Assembly: GCA_019744775.1 (NCBI GenBank)
Contig: JAIETZ010000001.1
Span: 310,001-374,000 of the forward strand
Reading direction: 5' to 3'
Origin: Candidatus Obscuribacterales bacterium
GTDB lineage: Bacteria; Cyanobacteriota; Vampirovibrionia; Obscuribacterales; Obscuribacteraceae
DNA length: 64,000 nt
How positions within the stretch are numbered: position 1 is the first letter of the stretch; every line of letters begins with the position of its first letter. The notes beneath the pieces are model-generated. The model ran no database searches and was not told the DNA's origin. It was given only the letters and a program-made list of their open reading frames with translations. Shown here one piece after another: positions 1 through 8,291 of this stretch. Made by a program: the position numbers and the translations under genes.

Positions 1-317
1 CAAAAAAGATCTGACAGCGGAATTTGATCCACAGTTTTAGCAGGGGCACCATTGCAAGTACTGCCATAATGCCACGGTGCATCGACATGCGTGCCCAGAT
101 GGCTCGATATGCTGAGGTTGTCTTCCGCCCAACCTTCTCCATTGGGAAGATCTGTTGTCGGACAGGAAAAAATTTCCTGCATGATTTTGGCACCTTGTGC
201 ATGATCGACAAAATCTATCTCCGGACAAATGATGCGATAGAGAGGCATCAGCATTGCTGGAAATTCCTTTTTGTCGACGATTTCCAATGGACGAGTGAGA
301 TCAATTAGCGTTGTCAT
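1..317 (-). CDS. Cyclase family / kynurenine formamidase-like protein (C-terminus beyond window)
   Basis: The reading frame begins with ATG at 317 and stays open to the window edge (105 residues seen). It begins MTTLIDLTRPLEI, and the motif SHLGTHVDAPWHYG at about residues 72-85 matches the HxGTHxDxPxH metal-binding signature of the cyclase family (PF04199), which includes bacterial kynurenine formamidase and related amidohydrolases. The His and Asp residues of this motif bind the metals in the family. The substrate cannot be told from this part. The gene is transcribed away from the OmpH-like gene, across a 400-base gene-free gap. Confidence 0.85.
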   Translation of the reverse strand, partial: MTTLIDLTRPLEIVDKKEFPAMLMPLYRIICPEIDFVDHAQGAKIMQEIFSCPTTDLPNGEGWAEDNLSISSHLGTHVDAPWHYGSTCNGAPAKTVDQIPLSDLF

Positions 318-724
318 CTTTCAAATTCCAGTCAGAGAATGCCTGATAAGGCGCCGTCAGCAAAAGATCTTTACACATTCGCGCAAATTTTGTTGTTGTT
401 TGGTGGCACTTCTCTCTCTGGTTATCAGACCGCCTTGATTACTTGCCTCGTCTCAAACAAGTTCAATATCTCGAGGATTTTCAACGCATTTGTGATTGAA
501 ACGCGATAAGCGGGTACAAGAAAAATGTACAGCCTGAAAGGACTATTCAAGAGCCCTTCGCATGAAGCATGCAATCTCAGGACCTGTTACACTGGGTTTT
601 AATGATCGGTATCTATTATAGGTATCATCATGACCCAAACATAGAGGCCTTATATACGCTCATCAGGCTTGTATAAAGCATCTTGATTTCCCCAAATGTG
701 ACTCTTAGGTAAAGGTGAACACGC
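318..724. other. Gene-free divergent intergenic region
   Basis: About 400 bases between the divergent cyclase and OmpH-like genes. I see no convincing open frame on either strand. It should hold promoters for both genes, but no consensus -35/-10 pair with correct spacing stands out; a TATAAA-like element lies near 674. The direct repeat GGTATC occurs twice around 608-625. No RNA gene was recognised. Confidence 0.4.
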
Positions 725-1315
725 ATGAAGAAACAGATAGTAACCAGTATTTGCAGTGCCTTGCTCCTGAGCATGGTAGCAATTACCGGACCGGCTTTCG
801 CTCAGAAGGCAGCCACGCCAACAACAGTGAAGCTCGGCTATTACAACTACAACATGGTCAAGACGTCTTTCCCAGAAGCTGCTGGCTCAGACTCGTTGAG
901 ACAACAAGCGGAAAGCCAACTAAGAGCTTTCCAAGAAGATGCCAACAAGCGTCTGCAAAAGGCTCAAGACGATAAGAAGCCCAAAGAAGAAATCGAAAAG
1001 CTGAAGAACGAATTGCAAGCTGAATACAATGGCAGATTGCAAGCACTTTCTCAATTGGTTTCAACTCAAGTAGCAATTGCCAACCAGAATATTGCCCAAG
1101 CCTTGAACTTAGTAATGAAGGACAAGGGTCTGGATTTGGTAGTTGATACCAGCACAATTTTGGCAGGCGGCGACAAGCTGGTTAATAACGGCATTGACGT
1201 TACCGACGAAGTTGTTAAGAAGCTCAATCCAGCACGTGGATTAACGAGCGGTGGCGGCGGTGGTTCTGCTCCAGCACCAAAAACTGGTGCCGGCGGTGGT
1301 GCTGCTCCACAGTAA
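725..1315 (+). CDS. OmpH/Skp-family periplasmic chaperone-like protein
   Basis: A 196-residue protein with a signal peptide (MKKQIVTSICSALLLS..., likely cut after AFA near residue 26), then a long charged helical segment with heptad-like spacing (about residues 55-115) and a hydrophobic conserved C-terminal core typical of OmpH/Skp (PF03938). Skp proteins are trimeric periplasmic holdases that escort unfolded outer-membrane proteins. After the family domain comes a Gly/Ala/Pro low-complexity tail (SGGGGGSAPAPK...) not part of canonical Skp. The ATG is preceded by AAAGGTG seven bases upstream. No bamA or lpxD neighbour is visible; the next gene encodes a large exported protein that could be a client, which is inference. 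Confidence 0.85.
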   Translation: MKKQIVTSICSALLLSMVAITGPAFAQKAATPTTVKLGYYNYNMVKTSFPEAAGSDSLRQQAESQLRAFQEDANKRLQKAQDDKKPKEEIEKLKNELQAEYNGRLQALSQLVSTQVAIANQNIAQALNLVMKDKGLDLVVDTSTILAGGDKLVNNGIDVTDEVVKKLNPARGLTSGGGGGSAPAPKTGAGGGAAPQ

Positions 1316-1345
1316 TTAATCAACGAACGTAAATTCGTAAATGCA

Positions 1346-1382
1346 AACAGGCAGGGAGAATTCCCTGCCTGTTTTGTTTTTT
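1346..1382 (+). terminator. Rho-independent terminator after the OmpH-like gene
   Basis: A perfect 10-bp stem CAGGCAGGGA / TCCCTGCCTG (1348-1357 with 1362-1371), extendable by two A-T pairs, has a 4-base loop and is followed by a T-rich tract (TTTTGTTTTTT). It lies 30 bases after the stop codon. This is the clearest intrinsic terminator in the window. Confidence 0.93.
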
Positions 1383-1531
1383 GCCTTCGCTGGAACTTGC
1401 ACTTGCAAAACGAAGTGGTACTATTTCAATACTTAAAAGATATACCCTTTATCAGCCTAATATATCCATTTTGCTGATAACCCAAATAACCAAACTAATT
1501 CCGGAACGCACCGGCTAGACAAGGGTCCTAA

Positions 1532-3430
1532 TTGCTTCTTAAAAAGGAGAGCGTCAGCTCCTCCTCACGAGCATTTAGATTGGCCAAGTTGATGGCAGCC
1601 TCGCAGGCGCTCGCTTTGGCATTGACCCCTGCTTTGCAGTTGTCTTCTTACGCTCAACCTGGTGCCGGCACCTTTACAGGTATCGAGAACGCCAACATAA
1701 GATCCGACGTTCGTGCCTTACCTGGCTCAATTATTCCAACCGATGTGGTACCACTACCGGCTGCTGAAGAACGTTTGTCTTTCGGCGAAAATTTGCAATT
1801 GAGAATTTTGCAAAGGCTGCCCGCTCGTCTATATTTCAACGGCTCTTGTGAATCAACGTTCCGTATTGAAACCAACCCGTTTCAGTTTCCCAAGAAATCC
1901 ACTTTTATAAAAAAGAACTTTCCGCCGCCACCTGTTTTTGCGCAGTTAAACGCATTCCAGCAAAACGACTTTTTCAGGCAGCTTAGTTTCATTAACGCTT
2001 TTGACGTTGTTTTCCGTGTCCTGCCCAACGTAACTATAGGTTGGACTTTGACACCACGTACAAGAGTTTTCGGAAACTTCTTTATGATCCGTGACTCGTT
2101 GATGCACGAAGTTCGCTTGAACACAACAATATTTTCCGTTGCCTACGGCATTCAGCAAGACGTTCCTATTACCAGACGAGGCAACCTGCAGATAGAGTGC
2201 CAAGCCCGTGAGTTAATGCAGCAAAACGGCACGCCTGTATTTGACTTGTTGCCTGCTTTGACTTTCTCCTACATTCTCACTCCCCGCATGGTGCTCTTTG
2301 CCAACACGCTTTTGCAGGCAAGAGGCAGAGGCTACTTCAAACCGGCAACACGTGAACTTGATCCGTTCTTTACTTTCGGCGGTCTTTATCAGCGTGGCGG
2401 TTGGTCGGTTTCCGCAACAGGTACATATGTACAGAACTGGCGTGAAATGTATGGCGCTAACGCCTCAATTCCTATCAATAACCAATCGTGGATTTGTGAC
2501 TTTGAAGTAGCAAGAAGACTATTCAAAGAATTATCCGGATTGCAGGCTTTTGTAAGAGCTGAACCAATCTGGAACTTCGGCTCACACAACACTGCCGGAC
2601 TAGCTGGATTTGACTACCGCTTTTTCTGGGGATTGCGTATGGCAATGGGCAAACCGCCATTGACTGCAGCTCTCAATCAAATTAGACAACAGCTGGAGGA
2701 AACAGAGGGCGAACCACCACCACCGTCTGCTCCAGGCACATCACCTGGCGCACCACGTCCTTCTGCTTATCTTATGCCTTACGAGATATCAGCGATAAAG
2801 CCGCAACCTATTCACGGCTTCATTTGCAAGGACACAGACAACCTGGCGCCAGTGCATACCATCAAAGACGAAATTGCTAATGTACCAACTAAGTATTTCT
2901 TCCCGCCGCAAGTCGATGAAACAATTGGCTACTACGACGACATAACTCCTATTATCGCCGGTGATTTAGAAGCACCTGTAGAGAAAAACGCTGCCTCTTC
3001 TATGATGTCGGCGCATCCTGAACTGGCTTCCAACCCTGACATCGACAATGAAGTTATGGATCCATCAGTTGAGTTTGCGGATCAACAATTGCCTGATTCA
3101 CGTCTTGTTGCCATGCTCACGCCTGACGAACTGGATATAGTCATCCCGGAAGCTGACGGTGGCGCCGCTACAAATCCTGATAGCGAAGATGCCATTGTTG
3201 AAAAGGCCGCTCAAAAAGCACAAGCCGGTCAAGACACAAGACGCACTCGAAAAATTGGCAAACCCGCGACTAAACGGATAGCACAAGTACCGACTGACAC
3301 TAAGGCAAAGAAACACCTGCCCATGGTCATCATGCCTCCTCTACCAAGCGTCAATATTGAATCGGATAATCCGCTTACTGGCACCGGCCTAGATGTAAGC
3401 CGTCCGATCATGTTCAACGTAGTGAGATAA
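1532..3430 (+). CDS. Large exported protein, possibly outer-membrane barrel-like
   Basis: About 632 residues; I do not recognise the family. A hydrophobic N-terminal stretch (LAKLMAASQALALALTPALQ) ending near SSYAQ looks like a signal peptide. Residues about 80-390 show alternating hydrophobic/polar segments with many aromatic residues and motifs such as GGLYQRGGWSVSATGTYVQN, compatible with a beta-barrel. The C-terminal third is Pro/Ala/acidic and probably disordered. The longest frame begins at a TTG; an ATG at 1592 would leave a shorter signal peptide, so the start is uncertain. It follows the OmpH-like gene but is separated by its terminator. Confidence 0.6.
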   Translation: MLLKKESVSSSSRAFRLAKLMAASQALALALTPALQLSSYAQPGAGTFTGIENANIRSDVRALPGSIIPTDVVPLPAAEERLSFGENLQLRILQRLPARLYFNGSCESTFRIETNPFQFPKKSTFIKKNFPPPPVFAQLNAFQQNDFFRQLSFINAFDVVFRVLPNVTIGWTLTPRTRVFGNFFMIRDSLMHEVRLNTTIFSVAYGIQQDVPITRRGNLQIECQARELMQQNGTPVFDLLPALTFSYILTPRMVLFANTLLQARGRGYFKPATRELDPFFTFGGLYQRGGWSVSATGTYVQNWREMYGANASIPINNQSWICDFEVARRLFKELSGLQAFVRAEPIWNFGSHNTAGLAGFDYRFFWGLRMAMGKPPLTAALNQIRQQLEETEGEPPPPSAPGTSPGAPRPSAYLMPYEISAIKPQPIHGFICKDTDNLAPVHTIKDEIANVPTKYFFPPQVDETIGYYDDITPIIAGDLEAPVEKNAASSMMSAHPELASNPDIDNEVMDPSVEFADQQLPDSRLVAMLTPDELDIVIPEADGGAATNPDSEDAIVEKAAQKAQAGQDTRRTRKIGKPATKRIAQVPTDTKAKKHLPMVIMPPLPSVNIESDNPLTGTGLDVSRPIMFNVVR

Positions 3431-3439
3431 AAAGGTCTT

Positions 3440-3562
3440 TTAAAACTCGGCGACGAGTCCGAAGCAGGCAATCAATACGATGCAGGCAAAGTAAAAGGCG
3501 AAGAACCATCCCCAGCGGATGATCATTTCAATTTCGCTTACTTTTGGTTGTGCAGCAGCCAT
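3440..3562 (-). CDS. 40-residue single-helix membrane protein, last gene of the respiratory operon
   Basis: A short frame beginning MAAAQPKVSEIEMIIRWGWF, followed by one strongly hydrophobic helix (about residues 17-37) rich in aromatic residues and two Cys, ending in VAEF. Its ATG directly follows the TAA stop of the MvhD-like gene with no spacer (TAAATG), so translation is very likely coupled. Size and position are like those of the tiny single-helix subunits common in cytochrome bc and cbb3 complexes. I recognise no named family. It could be an accessory subunit stabilising the cytochrome b or iron-sulfur subunit (inference). Confidence 0.65.
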   Translation of the reverse strand: MAAAQPKVSEIEMIIRWGWFFAFYFACIVLIACFGLVAEF

Positions 3563-3976
3563 TTACTTAGCCTCCGTTATGCTATTTAGGGTTTGCAGAT
3601 GTCCGACAAACTCCTTAGCTTCCGAAATAAAACGCTTGGTTTGCAATCTGGATAACCAGAGAGCGACAACACGTCTTCTATCGACAGTTTTCTTCAAACC
3701 TGGTGGACGCTCGCCCAAAAGGCGTTCGCGAATCATCTTATTGCCTTCGCGATAATAGCAATCGCCAATCTGGCAGCCACAAACAATTACGCCCTCAGCA
3801 CCGGCTTTCAGAGCTGCTTCAATCATCAAAGGTTGAATCATGCCGCTGCAGGGGAACTTAATGACCGTAACGTCAGGTGCATCTTTCAGGATACCCTTCT
3901 CATCCATCTCGCGATCAAGATCAACTGCTCTTTCACAGATGAGGGTGATTACTGTCTTCTTTTTTGTCTCGACCAT
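3563..3976 (-). CDS. MvhD/FlpD-family iron-sulfur electron-transfer subunit
   Basis: 137 residues matching the methyl-viologen-reducing hydrogenase delta subunit family (PF02662): PCSGMIQPLMIEAALKAGAE followed by VCGCQIGDCYYREGN. In known complexes this [2Fe-2S] protein passes electrons between a redox partner and a heterodisulfide-reductase-type flavoprotein. Here no hydrogenase or HdrA gene is nearby; the gene sits between a cytochrome b-ferredoxin fusion (23 bases upstream) and a 40-aa membrane protein. Of the usual N-terminal CxxC only the first Cys (C14) is kept; the equivalent of the second is Ala. A basic insertion (KKTVDRRRVV) near residues 95-104 is also atypical. AGGAGT precedes the start. 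It is likely cytoplasmic and docked on the membrane complex (inference). Confidence 0.88.
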   Translation of the reverse strand: MVETKKKTVITLICERAVDLDREMDEKGILKDAPDVTVIKFPCSGMIQPLMIEAALKAGAEGVIVCGCQIGDCYYREGNKMIRERLLGERPPGLKKTVDRRRVVALWLSRLQTKRFISEAKEFVGHLQTLNSITEAK

Positions 3977-3999
3977 GATAAGACCGACTCCTGAAATAA

Positions 4000-5151
4000 C
4001 TAAGACTGAGCTGCTGCTTTGATTTGGTTGGAAACATCGCTATCGAGCAAATTGGGTAAATCAATTGCATCGAAGGCACAGGCGCCAACGCAAAGTCCGC
4101 AGCCGGAACAACGATATGACTTAACTGTCGCCAGAAGTTTGAAACGACTGCCGGCAGGTGCCGGCACCATATCAATTGCTTCATAGGGGCAATCTTTATC
4201 GCAAAGCGAACAACCGGTACATTTTGTAAGGACTACTTCTGCTGTTTCCACAGGCTTGGTTCTTACAAACCAAGGAACTGCCGTGAACAGGATTACACCG
4301 CCAATCATCAACGCCCAGAAGAATCCTAAGGACATCTTGGTCATCATCCAGTAAGGCCAGAGGAAGAACCAATCTATTTCAAAGGATGTTGGGGTTTGAG
4401 TTAACTGAGCCATTGTTCCGCTTTGAATTGGGAACATGGCGACAACAGCCAGAATAATAGCTACAAGGATGTAGTTAATTACAGGCGGTGGTGTCAAAAC
4501 CGGACGTGCCATACGCACATAGTGAACCCACAAGCCGAAAAGGAGCATGAAGGACAAACCGATGTGAATAAAGAGGTAGTTGGATAAGGTGAGGTTGGTT
4601 ATTTCCTTGCCGTTGATAAACCAATCTTTCAATGGCTGACCAATAATAGGCAAAGCCTCAAATGCCGACACTGTCATACGAGTAAGCAAGAGTGAGCGTT
4701 CATCCCAAACAAGGTAATAGCCTGTTTGACCAATGAAGAGCACAGCTAATAGAAGAACTACTCCTGATACCCACTGCACCCAACGATACTGTCTATAGCG
4801 GTCGGTAAACCAAACTCTTAACACGTGCAAGATGATAGTGAGTACCATAGCGTCACCGGCATAACGGTGCAAACCGCGAAACACAGCTCCAAATGGAATT
4901 GTCTTGGTTATGTAATCAACTGATGTCCAAGCGTTAATAAGTCTTTCAGACGCATAAGCATTATCAATGGTTGGAATGTAGTAAGCGAAAAGCAAAAGAC
5001 CCGACAAAAAGAGCACCCACAGATAAAACTGTGGCAGCGCACCGTGGTAATAAAACGGGTTGTACTTGCTTGTTGCTATAACGTTAGTCCAGTGCTCAAG
5101 CCACAAGGTAGCCTTGTTTAGCGGATCTGTGTATAGCTTATGCATCACCAT
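4000..5151 (-). CDS. Cytochrome b (b6-type N domain) fused to a 2x[4Fe-4S] ferredoxin
   Basis: 383 residues. Residues 30-300 form a cytochrome b with all four heme ligands in two His-x13-His pairs: H95/H109 (LHRYAGDAMVLTIILH) and H196/H210 (FIHIGLSFMLLFGLWVH). The position of the Qo PEWY motif reads EIDWFF (about 258-263). After the last helix a C-terminal ferredoxin domain carries two clusters, C311xxC314xxC317xxxC321P and C348xxC351xxC354xxxC358. Such a fusion would give heme b a soluble-side iron-sulfur outlet or inlet, next to the MvhD-like gene. Start MVMHKL follows AGGAACAAACAAT; a second ATG two codons on is possible. It lies in the operon between a small membrane protein and the MvhD-like gene. 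Confidence 0.93.
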   Translation of the reverse strand: MVMHKLYTDPLNKATLWLEHWTNVIATSKYNPFYYHGALPQFYLWVLFLSGLLLFAYYIPTIDNAYASERLINAWTSVDYITKTIPFGAVFRGLHRYAGDAMVLTIILHVLRVWFTDRYRQYRWVQWVSGVVLLLAVLFIGQTGYYLVWDERSLLLTRMTVSAFEALPIIGQPLKDWFINGKEITNLTLSNYLFIHIGLSFMLLFGLWVHYVRMARPVLTPPPVINYILVAIILAVVAMFPIQSGTMAQLTQTPTSFEIDWFFLWPYWMMTKMSLGFFWALMIGGVILFTAVPWFVRTKPVETAEVVLTKCTGCSLCDKDCPYEAIDMVPAPAGSRFKLLATVKSYRCSGCGLCVGACAFDAIDLPNLLDSDVSNQIKAAAQS

Positions 5152-5211
5152 ATTGTTTGTTCCTATTTACTTACTCACCAGATAGGCTGAACGCCCCTAC
5201 AAAACCAAAAA

Positions 5212-5559
5212 TTATTTCAACGGTAGAACTGTTTTTTCCTCTGCGTCTTCACGACCGATTACGGCTATGCCAATCGCAGCAGAAATTAGAGCTAATGCCA
5301 TGAAAAAGCCGTAGACGTAATATGGAGCATTTACGTCATCTTTGAGATACGAAAAATTGTTGTTCACGAAGGCAATTGCCGGTTGAAGCAGTCCGGAAAT
5401 TCCCAGGGTATCGGCAAATTGCTTACCCCAATCGGAGCCGGGAATAGATGGAGTCAAAAGTCCGAATTCGGCCCAGGGCATCATAAAGGTCATGCCCAGA
5501 CAACCGGCGGCGAAGATAAGGACCAAAACTATCGGCAAAAATCTGTCGCGAGCGCTCAT
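5212..5559 (-). CDS. Small two-helix membrane protein of the respiratory operon
   Basis: 115 residues with one hydrophobic segment near the N-terminus (FLPIVLVLIFAAGCLGMTFM) and another near residues 82-103 (YVYGFFMALALISAAIGIAV), joined by a polar loop of about 50 residues that is probably periplasmic. AAGC at residues 17-20 resembles a lipobox but lacks a basic N-region and sits within a full-length helix, so a membrane-spanning protein is more likely. Its ATG overlaps the TGA of the upstream gene (ATGA), showing translational coupling. No family is recognised; the conserved place between two cytochrome b genes suggests a complex subunit. Confidence 0.75.
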   Translation of the reverse strand: MSARDRFLPIVLVLIFAAGCLGMTFMMPWAEFGLLTPSIPGSDWGKQFADTLGISGLLQPAIAFVNNNFSYLKDDVNAPYYVYGFFMALALISAAIGIAVIGREDAEEKTVLPLK

Positions 5560-5879
5560 CGAATACCTCCGCTAGCCTGACTGTTAACCCGTCTCATTAA
5601 ACGCACCTGCATTTTCTCGAAAAGCTCGATGCGCTTTTTCAAAGTACCTTTGTCTTTTTCCTCAAAGTAAATCCAGTATGACTGGACACCCAAAAGAAGA
5701 ATCGTAAACACTGTTCCTGAAGCGAGCAAAAGCCAATCGGCAAATACCGCGGTTTCATGAATTTGTCGCCATCCGGCAAAGAACCAGGAAAGCGTAATGA
5801 CGGAGGCTACAAAGGCAGTAAGACGAAATGCCCAGTGGACTTTTCGTGGATTTATTGCTTGGACTTCCTTCTGACTCAC
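5556..5879 (-). CDS. Small two-helix membrane protein of the respiratory operon (GTG start)
   Basis: 107 residues starting MSQKEVQAINPRKVHWAFRL. The GTG at 5879 is chosen because GGAG lies six bases upstream and it avoids the 100-base overlap with the preceding cytochrome b gene that a longer frame would need. Two hydrophobic segments (about 18-35 and 48-68) are followed by a charged C-terminal helix (YFEEKDKGTLKKRIELFEKM), which may be a short coiled coil on the cytoplasmic side. It begins 20 bases after the large cytochrome b and ends in an ATGA overlap with the next gene. Function unknown; probable accessory subunit. Confidence 0.75.
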   Translation of the reverse strand: MSQKEVQAINPRKVHWAFRLTAFVASVITLSWFFAGWRQIHETAVFADWLLLASGTVFTILLLGVQSYWIYFEEKDKGTLKKRIELFEKMQVRLMRRVNSQASGGIR

Positions 5880-5898
5880 GATTTCTCCAATTGCAATG

Positions 5899-7689
5899 CT
5901 ACGACGCTTGTGCCGAAGCTTGTGTTTGTGTTGCTTGAACCTGACTGGATTTCTTACACCACCACATGGTGCCGAAACCAGCGACCATAACAACAGCGCC
6001 GGCAATCATCCAAACCCAATCAAGATCGGGCACCGGCATAGGATATGGCGGGTTGCCTGGAATTGGTTGGGCCAAAACTGACGTGCCGATACCTTCCATG
6101 CGATCGACATAAGTGGCGTAGTCAAAACACCAGCGGTTGGAGACCATGAAGTCAATCAAGCCGTTGTACTTGATACCTTCAATAAATGTCGGCGCAGCGG
6201 CAAAAATGCCGTCAAGTGGTGTCGACTGTTTGCAGATGTCGGCAATCTTAGTTACAACTGCTGGAATATCTCCACCTTTGGCGATTATTTCGTGGTAGTT
6301 CCAGTAAGGAATACTGCCTTTAACTCCTTCACGTACAAGCTCCTCGGCAGCTTTAGCATTGTCGCCCATAAATGGTCTGAATGCTGCGTACGTCCAAGCT
6401 TGTGTGATTGGCGACATGAACATTTCTGTTCTCGCCATGAAGAAATAAACAATGGCAACAACAGTCTGAACAAGTCCAACTATGCCCATAACCATGGCAG
6501 CAAATGCACCTTTGGCCCTTTGAACCAAATTGGTTTCTTTCCAGATGAGCGCTAATTGCAAAAGAACGCCGATATCGATCATTAGGTAAAGACTGTCACG
6601 CCAGTACGGCGGATCATTGTGGATGTTGGCGATGTTGACAATGATGAGGAACGAGAAAACAATCCAGTTAACAAGTCCCATAAGTGCCACCCAGAAAATA
6701 ACCGGTCGTTTGTTGATGTCCTTTTCCGGTCCTGTCAGCCAAACATCAATGAACGGCAAAAGAACAACAGACAATGGAATTAACATCGTAATTTCTGTAG
6801 CTACAACCGGCTCGAGGTACTTATACATTTGATACAAGCCCAAGAAGTACCAGTCAGACAAAATAGGCAATGGCGTTACATCTGGATTGGAACGTCCACC
6901 AAGAGCCGCCGGCAAAATAATTGCCACAACCGCAATCATCAAAGTGACAATAATGCGCTTGGTCCAATTGATATTAATACGCTTGTAACCTGTCTTATAG
7001 AAATACAGCTCAACAAAGATGAGCGGTATTAATGAGAAGGCTAAGTGCAATGAGAAAAAGCGCGTAATTGTTTCTTGAGTAATAGCGCCGCCGGCACCCA
7101 ATAGAAATTCAGCCGTATTCCAACCCATGTGCATGGACTTAACCAGAGGCAAGTAGAAATCACCCATGCCCGGGAATTGGTCCATATAGGTTGGGAATGT
7201 GGCGAACACTTTTGTAGCCCAAAATGCGCGCTGGTTCCAGATGAGCAGATACCCAGTCAAACCGGAATACATAGATAGTAAGAGCGTTACAAGACCAATA
7301 GCAATGTTGAATTCCTTGCCTGGTTTGTAGTCTGCATTGATAAACATACGGAACATACGGATAGTGGCTGCAATAATCATCGCGTCCGCGCCGTATTTGT
7401 GCATGCCTCTCACGACGTTACCGAAAAGGATGCCGTGCTGAATGTTCAAGATTGAGTCATAGGCAGCCGCTTTGGTCGGGATGTACCACATAATCAAAAC
7501 GAGTCCGGTGAACATAACGATCATCCAGACCAGGTAGAAAATTGAACCGATGGCATAAAACGGGTTGGTCTTTGCCTCGAGTTGGTAATGTTCGTCAAAG
7601 AGATCAATGTTGGCTATGCGTGTTTTAAGCCAATCGTTGGTTGCAACTAATGCCCCCATTAGCCCCGCATTTTTAGTTGTACTAGGCAA
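5899..7689 (-). CDS. Large divergent cytochrome b subunit lacking one heme ligand pair
   Basis: 596 residues with a cytochrome b core and a long C-terminal extension. H97 (RGMHKYGADAMI) and H215 (FFSLHLAFSLIP) match the first His of each canonical pair, but the partners 14 residues on are R111 and Y229. By analogy with bc1/b6f the bL ligands are kept and the bH ligands lost. The Qo motif is SDWY (278-281) in place of PEWY. Several more helices follow, then an approximately 130-residue soluble segment without CxxCH, and a C-terminal helix (WVWMIAGAVVMVAGFGTMWW). The frame starts at a TTG overlapping the Rieske stop, with GGAGG upstream; ATG at codon 11 is an alternative. Confidence 0.9.
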   Translation of the reverse strand: MPSTTKNAGLMGALVATNDWLKTRIANIDLFDEHYQLEAKTNPFYAIGSIFYLVWMIVMFTGLVLIMWYIPTKAAAYDSILNIQHGILFGNVVRGMHKYGADAMIIAATIRMFRMFINADYKPGKEFNIAIGLVTLLLSMYSGLTGYLLIWNQRAFWATKVFATFPTYMDQFPGMGDFYLPLVKSMHMGWNTAEFLLGAGGAITQETITRFFSLHLAFSLIPLIFVELYFYKTGYKRININWTKRIIVTLMIAVVAIILPAALGGRSNPDVTPLPILSDWYFLGLYQMYKYLEPVVATEITMLIPLSVVLLPFIDVWLTGPEKDINKRPVIFWVALMGLVNWIVFSFLIIVNIANIHNDPPYWRDSLYLMIDIGVLLQLALIWKETNLVQRAKGAFAAMVMGIVGLVQTVVAIVYFFMARTEMFMSPITQAWTYAAFRPFMGDNAKAAEELVREGVKGSIPYWNYHEIIAKGGDIPAVVTKIADICKQSTPLDGIFAAAPTFIEGIKYNGLIDFMVSNRWCFDYATYVDRMEGIGTSVLAQPIPGNPPYPMPVPDLDWVWMIAGAVVMVAGFGTMWWCKKSSQVQATQTQASAQAS

Positions 7690-8254
7690 TTCCCCCGGCC
7701 TCCAGTGATAAGACTGCTATCTTGTCTCCGTCCTTTTTCAGCTCAAAGCGTCTTGGTGGTCTAGGAGCAGGACCCGATACCACCTTGCCGCCCTGGGCAA
7801 TATCATAAACGCTCAAGTGACACGGACAAGCAAATACTGGTCCGTTTGGCTTATAGTTATAGCCTTTAGCGCACTCTTCAGGATCTTTGACGAAGTTGAA
7901 CACGCAGCCTAGGTGCGGGCAAATGCGGCTGTAAGCAACCTTTTCACCATCAGGTAGGCTGACGATAAATCCTGGAATCTTACGAACTTCCTGACCTTCC
8001 GGGTTGTATTCCTTGTAGGTCTGTTCAAACATGAAGGGGATACATGTCCAAGCATCCGGAAAATCTGAATCCTTGAACTCAACTTCCTTCTTCGGCTTTG
8101 GTTGATCGGATGGACCGAGCAAATCCAACGGCTTAATCGTCGGTCTCAAAAAGCGCAATAGCGGTGAAGCTACCAAACCAAAGGTAAATGCCAATGGAAT
8201 GGCGGCTGCTGTCTTGAGAATAAGTCTTCTTGATGTTCCCTCGGTCATTTTCAT
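7682..8254 (-). CDS. Rieske [2Fe-2S] protein
   Basis: About 190 residues. The cluster motifs CPHLGC and CPCHLS are both present with the usual spacing for a bc-type Rieske protein. The N-terminus TSRRLILKTAAAIPLAFTFG is a twin-arginine type membrane anchor, as expected for Rieske proteins inserted by Tat. The chosen ATG follows AAGGA by four bases; a second ATG two codons later has more typical spacing. It would accept an electron from quinol at the Qo site and hand it to cytochrome c. The neighbours are a diheme cytochrome c upstream and the 596-residue cytochrome b downstream, with an 8-base overlap with the latter. Confidence 0.95.
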   Translation of the reverse strand: MKMTEGTSRRLILKTAAAIPLAFTFGLVASPLLRFLRPTIKPLDLLGPSDQPKPKKEVEFKDSDFPDAWTCIPFMFEQTYKEYNPEGQEVRKIPGFIVSLPDGEKVAYSRICPHLGCVFNFVKDPEECAKGYNYKPNGPVFACPCHLSVYDIAQGGKVVSGPAPRPPRRFELKKDGDKIAVLSLEAGGIA

Positions 8255-8291
8255 CACATCCTTTGAGCACGTTACTATTGCTACTCTATCC

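Noticed and set aside
5212-5559. Lipoprotein call for the 115-residue protein because of AAGC
   Set aside because: The Cys is inside a long hydrophobic helix that continues well past it, and a lipoprotein leader is not otherwise supported.
5880-6005. Longer N-terminus of the 107-residue membrane protein
   Set aside because: The extension overlaps the cytochrome b coding end and is basic and unstructured; the GTG with GGAG explains the start better.
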